A DNA stretch of 5,829 nt from JBFGCA01 sp041567315 (GTDB taxonomy: Bacteria > Acidobacteriota > Thermoanaerobaculia > Multivoradales > JAHEKO01). Of this stretch, positions 1 through 5,829 are shown in pieces (the stretch's first letter is position 1; the number at the start of each line of letters is the position of its first letter). Position numbers and translations under genes: made by a program. Under the pieces are notes generated by a model. It saw nothing but the letters and a program-made list of their open reading frames with translations, did no database searches and was not told the DNA's origin. The stretch is from the NCBI GenBank assembly GCA_041567315.1, contig JBFGCA010000183.1, positions 1 through 5,829 on the forward strand, written 5' to 3'.

Positions 1-422
<422 letters not shown>

Positions 423-428
423 GCCCTC

Positions 429-457
429 AAGATAGCGCACTGCTCCTCACCGGCAAA
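429..457 (-). promoter_or_regulatory. Probable leaderless promoter of acnA
   Basis: On the minus strand the sequence TATCTT (434 down to 429) fits the TAnnnT -10 consensus and lies only 6 nt before the ATG at 422. Transcription would therefore start at or next to the A of the start codon. A weak -35 candidate, TTTGCC (457 down to 452), sits 17 bp further upstream. The GAGGG at 428-424 is one base from the ATG, too close to act as a normal ribosome site, which supports a leaderless reading. This is inferred from motif spacing only. Confidence 0.4.
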
Positions 458-488
458 CCGCGCGGCCGACCGTCAGGGTCCGGCCTTC

Positions 489-516
489 TGGTAGCCTGAT
501 CGGTACCTCCGAAGGA
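489..516 (+). promoter_or_regulatory. Candidate promoter and ribosome site of coxD
   Basis: The 106-bp gap between the divergent acnA and coxD starts must hold promoters for both. On the plus strand TG-G-TAGCCT (489-497) resembles an extended -10 element. No convincing -35 is visible at the usual distance. GAAGGA (511-516) is a possible Shine-Dalgarno sequence, about 12 nt before the ATG at 529, which is somewhat far. The assignment rests on motif resemblance only. Confidence 0.3.
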
Positions 517-528
517 CGCTGGCGCGAG

Positions 529-1480
<952 letters not shown>

Positions 1481-1499
1481 GCCGCCGGCCGGGCCACCG

Positions 1500-2687
1500 A
1501 TGGCCGGCCACCCGCCGCTCGCCCCGCTGCTCGAGAACGTCCTGGTCTTCGGCCGCGCCCTGCGCCGCGCCGGGCTGCCGGTGTCGCCGGCCGAGAGCCT
1601 GGGCTTTGCCCACGCCCTCGAATGGGTGGATCTGGGCAGCCGCGAACAGGTGTTCCACGCCGCCCGCGCGCTGTTCGTCCACCGGCGCGAGGACCTCGAG
1701 CTGTTCGCCGCCCTCTTCGACCGCTTCTGGCGGGCACCGGGGGTGGCCCCCCAGGGGCGCCCGCGGCGGCGGCGGCCGGCCACCCGCCGGACCGGCTTCG
1801 AGATCGTCGCCGCGGTCGCCGCCCGTGCCGCCGCCGACGGCGCCGGCGAGCCGGTGGCCGACCGCTCGGGCACCTACAGCTCGCTCGAGGTGCTGCGCCG
1901 CAAGGACTTCGCCGAGCTCACCCCCGAGGAGCTGGAGGCGGTGCGCCAGCTCATCCGCGACACCCGCTGGCGGGCCAGCCTGCGCGAGACCCGCCGCCGG
2001 GTCGCCGATCCGCGCGGCCCCCGGCTCCACCTGCGGCGGGTGCTGCGCGAGGCCGCCAGGCACGGCGGCTCGCCGCTCAAGCTGTGGCGGCTGAGCCGCA
2101 AGGTCAAGGAGCGCCCGGTGGTGCTGCTGGCCGACGTCAGCGGCTCGATGGAGAAGTACTCGCGGCTGGTGCTCCAGTTCTTCTACAGCCTCTCGCACAG
2201 CCTGCGCGACGCCGAGTGCTTCGTCTTCGGCACCCGGCTCACCCGGATCACCACCCAGCTCCGCCTGCGCAACGTCGACCGGGCGCTGGAGGAGGCGACC
2301 CGGGAGATCGTCGACTTCTCGGGCGGCACCCGGATCGGCGAATGCCTCGGCCGCTTCAACCGCGACTGGAGCCGCCGGGTGCTCCGCCGCGGCGCCCTGG
2401 TGGTCATCGTCAGCGACGGCTGGGAGCGCGGCGACGTCGCCGAGCTCCGCCGCGAGATGCGCTACCTCCACCACCGCTGCCACCGCCTGGTCTGGCTCAA
2501 CCCGCTGCTCGGCCAGCCCGGCTACCGGCCGCTGGTCGAAGGCATGGCCGCGGCGCTGCCCTTCGTCGACGACTTCCTCCCGGTCCACAACCTGCGCGCG
2601 CTCCGCACCCTCGCCGACCACCTCGCCGCCCTCCCCCGCCGCGCCCGTACCACTGCCAAAGGCACCCCGGCCTCAGGTTCCAGGTAG
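1500..2687 (+). CDS. coxE: CoxE-like von Willebrand factor A domain protein
   Basis: The protein has 395 residues and belongs to the CoxE/VWA-containing family, the partner of CoxD in CO dehydrogenase maturation. MoxR ATPase plus VWA pairs act as metal-insertion or chaperone-like machines in the cytoplasm. The N-terminal half (about 1-200) is helical and charged, with an arginine-rich patch at 88-98. The VWA domain starts at RPVVLLADVSGSM, and its MIDAS metal site is complete: D212-x-S214-x-S216, T277 in SGGT, and D306 in IVSDG. There is no signal peptide or membrane segment. The ATG at 1500 is chosen because conserved sequence (LLENVLVFGRALRRAGLPV) begins ten residues later. No good Shine-Dalgarno sequence precedes it, which suggests coupling to coxD translation or a fused reading through the proline-rich upstream frame. 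The 7-bp gap after its stop leads into a perfect palindrome. Confidence 0.9.
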   Translation: MAGHPPLAPLLENVLVFGRALRRAGLPVSPAESLGFAHALEWVDLGSREQVFHAARALFVHRREDLELFAALFDRFWRAPGVAPQGRPRRRRPATRRTGFEIVAAVAARAAADGAGEPVADRSGTYSSLEVLRRKDFAELTPEELEAVRQLIRDTRWRASLRETRRRVADPRGPRLHLRRVLREAARHGGSPLKLWRLSRKVKERPVVLLADVSGSMEKYSRLVLQFFYSLSHSLRDAECFVFGTRLTRITTQLRLRNVDRALEEATREIVDFSGGTRIGECLGRFNRDWSRRVLRRGALVVIVSDGWERGDVAELRREMRYLHHRCHRLVWLNPLLGQPGYRPLVEGMAAALPFVDDFLPVHNLRALRTLADHLAALPRRARTTAKGTPASGSR

Positions 2688-2693
2688 GCCGCC

Positions 2694-2713
2694 CGAGAGC
2701 CGGCCGGCTCTCG
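2694..2713. terminator. Perfect 20-bp palindrome after coxE, possible weak terminator or operator
   Basis: The sequence CGAGAGCC-GGCC-GGCTCTCG is fully self-complementary and begins 7 bases after the coxE stop codon. As RNA it folds to an 8-bp GC-rich stem with a 4-nt loop. There is no U-tract after it, so a classical intrinsic terminator is unlikely. A processing or stability hairpin, or a dimeric protein operator, is equally possible. A second, mutually exclusive stem (CTCGC 2710-2714 with GCGAG 2720-2724) overlaps its 3' arm. Confidence 0.45.
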
Positions 2714-2799
2714 CCTCATGCGAGCAGCAACTGCACCAGCAAGGTCCCGCGAACCTGCCGCAAGCGCCCCCCGCCCACCGATCCACCAGCACCCGCCTG

Positions 2800-2808
2800 T
2801 GATACCTT
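2800..2808 (+). promoter_or_regulatory. Candidate extended -10 promoter element upstream of coxG
   Basis: TG-A-TACCTT (TG at 2800-2801, hexamer 2803-2808) matches an extended -10 of the TGn-TAnnnT kind, in the most A/T-rich stretch of the gap. No -35 is recognisable around 2780-2786, so the promoter would depend on the extended element or an activator. The start of coxG would lie about 58-62 nt downstream of the predicted transcription start. Confidence 0.3.
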
Positions 2809-2825
2809 CGAACCCTCTTTCTTCT

Positions 2826-2872
2826 GGTCCGCAACGACCACGGGGCCTCGCCCCGGAGGGGGTCCGCAACGA
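2826..2872 (+). repeat. 12-bp direct repeat flanking a hairpin at the coxG start
   Basis: GGTCCGCAACGA occurs perfectly at 2826-2837 and again at 2861-2872, 35 bp apart start to start. The second copy ends on the A of the coxG ATG. Between them CGGGGC-CTC-GCCCCG (2841-2855) can form a 6-bp stem with a 3-nt loop, followed at once by the ribosome site GGAGG (2855-2859). The arrangement could be a tandem operator or an RNA element controlling translation of coxG; the function is unproven. Confidence 0.55.
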
Positions 2873-3480
2873 TGAAGGTGGCCGGCGAGTACGCGTTCGA
2901 GGCTGCGCCCCAGACCGTCTGGGAGGGGCTGCTCGACCCCGAGGTGCTGGCCGCCACCATGCCGGGGTGCGAGAAGCTCGAGCTGGCCGGCGAGAACACC
3001 TACCAGGGCGTGCTCAACATCAAGGTCGGCCCGGTCCAGGGCAAGTTCCAGGGCCGGGTGGAGCTGGAGGACATCGACCCGCCCAAGGGGTACACCATGA
3101 AGGTCGACGGCCAGGGCGCCCCCGGCTTCGTCAAGGCCACCGCCCGGGTGACCATCGCCGCCGCCGAGGGCGGCGGCACCCTGCTGAGCTACGACGGCGA
3201 CGCCCAGGTCGGTGGCCGGGTGGCGAGCGTCGGGCAGCGGCTGCTCGACAGCTCGGCCAAGGCGATCATCAAGCAGAGCCTGGAGGGGCTCGACGCCACG
3301 CTGAAGGCGCGCTCGGAGGCGGCGCCGGGCGAGGCCGCGGCCGCGCCGCAGGCGCCCTCGCAGGCCGGGTTCGCCGCCAAGGTGGCGAAAGAGGTGGCGA
3401 GCGACCTCATCCCGCGGCCGGTGTGGATCGGCGCGGCGGTGCTCGTGGTGCTGCTGATCCTCTACCTGCTCCTGCGGTGA
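2872..3480 (+). CDS. coxG: CoxG: SRPBCC-domain CO dehydrogenase membrane-recruitment protein
   Basis: The protein has 202 residues of the CoxG (CO dehydrogenase subunit G) family. Residues 1-145 form an SRPBCC/START-like lipid-binding fold: MKVAGEYAFEAAPQTVWEGL, then DPEVLAATMPGCEKLE, the family hallmark around P31-G32-C33. An Ala/Pro-rich flexible linker (about 147-165) and a short amphipathic stretch lead to one hydrophobic helix, VWIGAAVLVVLLILYLLL (184-201), ending in a single arginine, so the protein is a C-tail membrane anchor with the domain on the cytoplasmic side. Known CoxG proteins recruit CO dehydrogenase to the membrane, and work on mycobacterial CoxG points to quinone delivery. 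The ATG at 2872 follows GGAGG with 12 nt spacing and lies inside the second copy of a direct repeat. coxM follows 54 bp later. The family call is firm; the exact ligand is inference. Confidence 0.92.
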   Translation: MKVAGEYAFEAAPQTVWEGLLDPEVLAATMPGCEKLELAGENTYQGVLNIKVGPVQGKFQGRVELEDIDPPKGYTMKVDGQGAPGFVKATARVTIAAAEGGGTLLSYDGDAQVGGRVASVGQRLLDSSAKAIIKQSLEGLDATLKARSEAAPGEAAAAPQAPSQAGFAAKVAKEVASDLIPRPVWIGAAVLVVLLILYLLLR

Positions 3481-3492
3481 GCTGATCCCACA

Positions 3493-3519
3493 GCGGGGCT
3501 CGCAAGGGGAGAAGCCCGC
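3493..3519 (+). other. Weak stem-loop in the coxG-coxM gap
   Basis: In the 54-bp gap, GGGCT (3496-3500) pairs with AGCCC (3513-3517), extended by two more pairs with one bulged G and a 12-nt loop. It lies just before the coxM ribosome site. It is too weak and lacks a U-tract to be called a terminator, and might serve transcript processing. It could be chance in sequence this GC-rich. Confidence 0.2.
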
Positions 3520-3522
3520 CAG

Positions 3523-3537
3523 AAAGGAGGCATCGTG
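3523..3537 (+). promoter_or_regulatory. Strong ribosome-binding site and GTG start of coxM
   Basis: AAAGGAGG (3523-3530) is a near-perfect Shine-Dalgarno sequence, 4 nt before the GTG at 3535-3537. It fixes the coxM start at a GTG, because the conserved N-terminal IPGSFDYHAP follows at once and no ATG lies nearby in frame. It is the strongest ribosome site in the window. Confidence 0.8.
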
Positions 3538-4449
3538 ATCCCAGGGTCCTTCGACTACCACGCTCCCGCCACCCTGGAGGAGGCGATCGAGCTGCTGGCC
3601 CGGCACGGCGACGAGGCCAAGCTGCTGGCCGGCGGCCAGAGTCTGATCCCGGCGATGCGCTTCCGGCTGGCCGTGCCCGGGGTGCTGATCGACCTCAACC
3701 GGGTCTCGGGGCTCTCCTATCTCCACGAGACGCTGGACGACGGTGACGCCAACGGGGGCGGCCATCTGGCGATCGGCGCCCTGACCCGCGAGTCCGAGCT
3801 CGAGGCCTCGGGGCTGGTCGGCGGCCGCTATCCGCTGCTGGCCGACGCCGCCCGGGTGATCGCCGACCCGCTGGTCCGCAACCTGGCGACGGTGGGCGGC
3901 AACCTGGCCCACGCCGACCCGGCCAACGACCACCCGGCGGCGATGCTGGCCTACGACGCGGAGATCGACGCCCGCGGCGCCGGCGGGGTCCGCACCATCC
4001 CCATCGACCAGTTTTTCACCGGCCTCTTCGAGAGCGCCCTCCAGCCCGGCGAGGTGCTGACCGAGATCCGCGTTCCCGTCCCCGGCCCGGGGTCGGGCGG
4101 CGCCTACCTCAAGCTGGAGCGCAAGGTCGGCGACTACGCGGTGGCGGCGGTGGCCGTGCAGCTGGTCGCCGCCGGCGAGCGGATCGAGTCGATCCGCATC
4201 GGCCTGACCAACGTCAACCCCGTGCCGATGCGGGCCACCGACGCCGAGGCGGCGCTGACCGGAGAGGCGCCCACCGACGAGACGCTGGAAGCCGCCGGCC
4301 GGGCCGCCGCCGCCCAGTGCGACCCGGCGGCCGACCTCCGCGGGCCGGTCGAGTACAAGCGCGACCTGGTCCGGGTGCTGACCAAGCGCGCCGTGCGCCG
4401 CGCCTTCGAGCGCGCGCGGCAGGGCCTGCCGGAAGGAGGCGCGCAATGA
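3535..4449 (+). CDS. coxM: Carbon monoxide dehydrogenase medium (FAD-binding) subunit
   Basis: The protein has 304 residues (GTG start), close to the roughly 290 usual for CoxM. It carries the FAD that passes electrons from the iron-sulfur subunit to the quinone pool. The order is typical of the molybdopterin dehydrogenase FAD family: IPGSFDYHAPATLEEAIELL at the N-terminus, the FAD pyrophosphate loop AKLLAGGQSLIP (28-39), and the second FAD loop ATVGGNLAHADP (118-129), followed by the C-terminal CODH flavoprotein domain from about residue 187, including KLERKVGDYAVAAVA. No signal peptide or membrane segment is seen. A strong Shine-Dalgarno sequence precedes it, and the stop overlaps the coxS start in ATGA (4446-4449), so M and S are translationally coupled. 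The M-S-L order is characteristic of form I (true CO dehydrogenase) clusters, whereas form II clusters are usually S-L-M. Confidence 0.95.
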   Translation: MIPGSFDYHAPATLEEAIELLARHGDEAKLLAGGQSLIPAMRFRLAVPGVLIDLNRVSGLSYLHETLDDGDANGGGHLAIGALTRESELEASGLVGGRYPLLADAARVIADPLVRNLATVGGNLAHADPANDHPAAMLAYDAEIDARGAGGVRTIPIDQFFTGLFESALQPGEVLTEIRVPVPGPGSGGAYLKLERKVGDYAVAAVAVQLVAAGERIESIRIGLTNVNPVPMRATDAEAALTGEAPTDETLEAAGRAAAAQCDPAADLRGPVEYKRDLVRVLTKRAVRRAFERARQGLPEGGAQ

Positions 4450-4951
4450 GCCGCCACGCGATCACCGTCACCGTCAACGGCCAGCCGCAGACCCGCGAGG
4501 TCGACAGCCGCCTGCTGCTGGTCCACTTCCTGCGCGAGGAGCTCGAGCTCACCGGCACCCACATCGGCTGCGACACCACCAGCTGCGGCGCCTGCACCGT
4601 GCTCCTCGACGGTCGGGCGGTCAAGAGCTGCACGGTCTTCGCGGTGCAGGCCGACGGCGCCGCGGTCGAGACCATCGAGGCGCTGGCCGCCGACGGCAAG
4701 CTCCACCCGCTGCAGGAGGGATTCTGGGAGAAGCACGGCCTGCAGTGCGGCTACTGCACCCCGGGGATGATCATGAGCGCCAAGCACCTGCTCGAGAAAC
4801 ACCCCGACCCCACCGAGGAGGAGATCCGCTGGGGGATCTCGGGGAATCTCTGCCGCTGCACCGGCTACAACAAGATCGTCGAGGCGATCCGCTACGCGGC
4901 CGAGAAGCTGGCTGAAGCCCCGGCCGAAGCTGCCGCCGAGGAGGTGAGCGC

Positions 4952-4955
<4 letters not shown>
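4446..4955 (+). CDS. coxS: Carbon monoxide dehydrogenase small ([2Fe-2S]) subunit
   Basis: The 169-residue protein carries two [2Fe-2S] clusters that wire the Mo site of CoxL to the FAD of CoxM. The N-terminal plant-ferredoxin-like domain has C42, C47 and C50 in GCDTTSCGACTVLLDG, and C62 in KSCTVFA. The C-terminal four-helix domain has the second cluster motif QCGYCTPGM (Q100, C101, C104) with CRC in NLCRCTGYN (C136, C138). All eight ligands are present. A glutamate/alanine-rich tail after residue 155 is slightly longer than usual. The ATG at 4446 follows AAGGAGG (4433-4439) at 6 nt, and overlaps the coxM stop by ATGA. Its own stop overlaps the coxL start in the same way (4952-4955). The subunit type is certain; the substrate depends on CoxL. 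Confidence 0.96.
4940..4954 (+). promoter_or_regulatory. Ribosome-binding site of coxL within the coxS end
   Basis: GGAGG (4940-4944) lies 7 nt before the coxL ATG at 4952-4954. It falls inside the last codons of coxS, and the stop and start codons share bases in ATGA. This supports the chosen start and equal production of S and L. Confidence 0.8.

Positions 4956-5829
<874 letters not shown>

Larger units (their letters stand above)
2688..2871. other. Intergenic region between coxE and coxG (184 bp)
   Basis: This is the longest non-coding gap between the cox genes in the window. From left to right it contains the 20-bp palindrome, about 85 bases of C-rich sequence in which I see nothing specific, a small A/T-richer island (about 2798-2828), and a direct repeat plus hairpin next to the coxG start. 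The base composition change and repeat content suggest that coxG-M-S-L can be controlled separately from coxD-E. Confidence 0.6.

Noticed and set aside
1756..1790. GC-rich trinucleotide-like run within coxE
   Set aside because: It encodes the arginine-rich patch at residues 88-98 in frame and is explained by coding sequence plus high GC.
2716..4446. A long open frame on the minus strand (about 576 codons) opposite coxG and coxM
   Set aside because: The translation is rich in Gly, Ala, Arg, Leu, Val, His and Gln with no recognisable domain. Opposite strands of GC-rich genes commonly stay open, and the plus strand encodes clear families here.

Overview
The window is high-GC bacterial DNA (roughly 70-75% G+C by eye, with G or C in nearly all third codon positions). 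It holds most of an aerobic molybdenum-type carbon monoxide dehydrogenase (Mo-CODH, cox) operon, next to a divergently transcribed aconitase gene. Strong Shine-Dalgarno sites, a GTG start, two ATGA stop/start overlaps and an apparently leaderless aconitase promoter fit a soil-type Actinomycetota, Chloroflexota or Dormibacterota genome. The sequence alone does not settle the phylum. No mobile element, tRNA, rRNA or CRISPR array is visible.

Layout: (1) 1-422, minus strand, the N-terminal 140 codons of an AcnA-type aconitate hydratase that runs off the left edge. (2) 423-528, a short divergent promoter region. (3) 529-1480, plus strand, a MoxR/CoxD AAA+ ATPase whose reading frame does not close properly: a G5C8 homopolymer at 1414-1426 puts the last part out of frame with any sensible stop. 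(4) 1500-2687, a CoxE-type von Willebrand A protein with a complete MIDAS metal site. (5) 2688-2871, a 184-bp non-coding stretch with a perfect 20-bp palindrome, a small A/T-rich island with a possible promoter, and a 12-bp direct repeat flanking a hairpin that ends on the next start codon. (6) 2872-3480, CoxG, an SRPBCC domain with a C-terminal membrane anchor. (7) 3535-4449 coxM, 4446-4955 coxS and 4952-5829 coxL (cut by the right edge), the three structural subunits in the M-S-L order typical of form I CODH.

How the genes work together: CoxM (FAD), CoxS (two [2Fe-2S] clusters) and CoxL (Mo/Cu active site) form the CO-oxidising enzyme. CoxD and CoxE are the ATPase/VWA pair linked to maturation of the Cu-S-Mo centre. 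CoxG ties the enzyme to the membrane and quinone pool. Maturation and anchoring genes precede the structural genes here (D-E-G-M-S-L), unlike the Afipia (Oligotropha) carboxidovorans cluster, where D-E-F-G follow M-S-L. The form I active-site signature of CoxL lies beyond the right edge, so true CO oxidation is strongly suggested but not proven. I see a known system with unusual details (frameshift, gene order, repeats before coxG, a few atypical CoxL residues), not a wholly new one.
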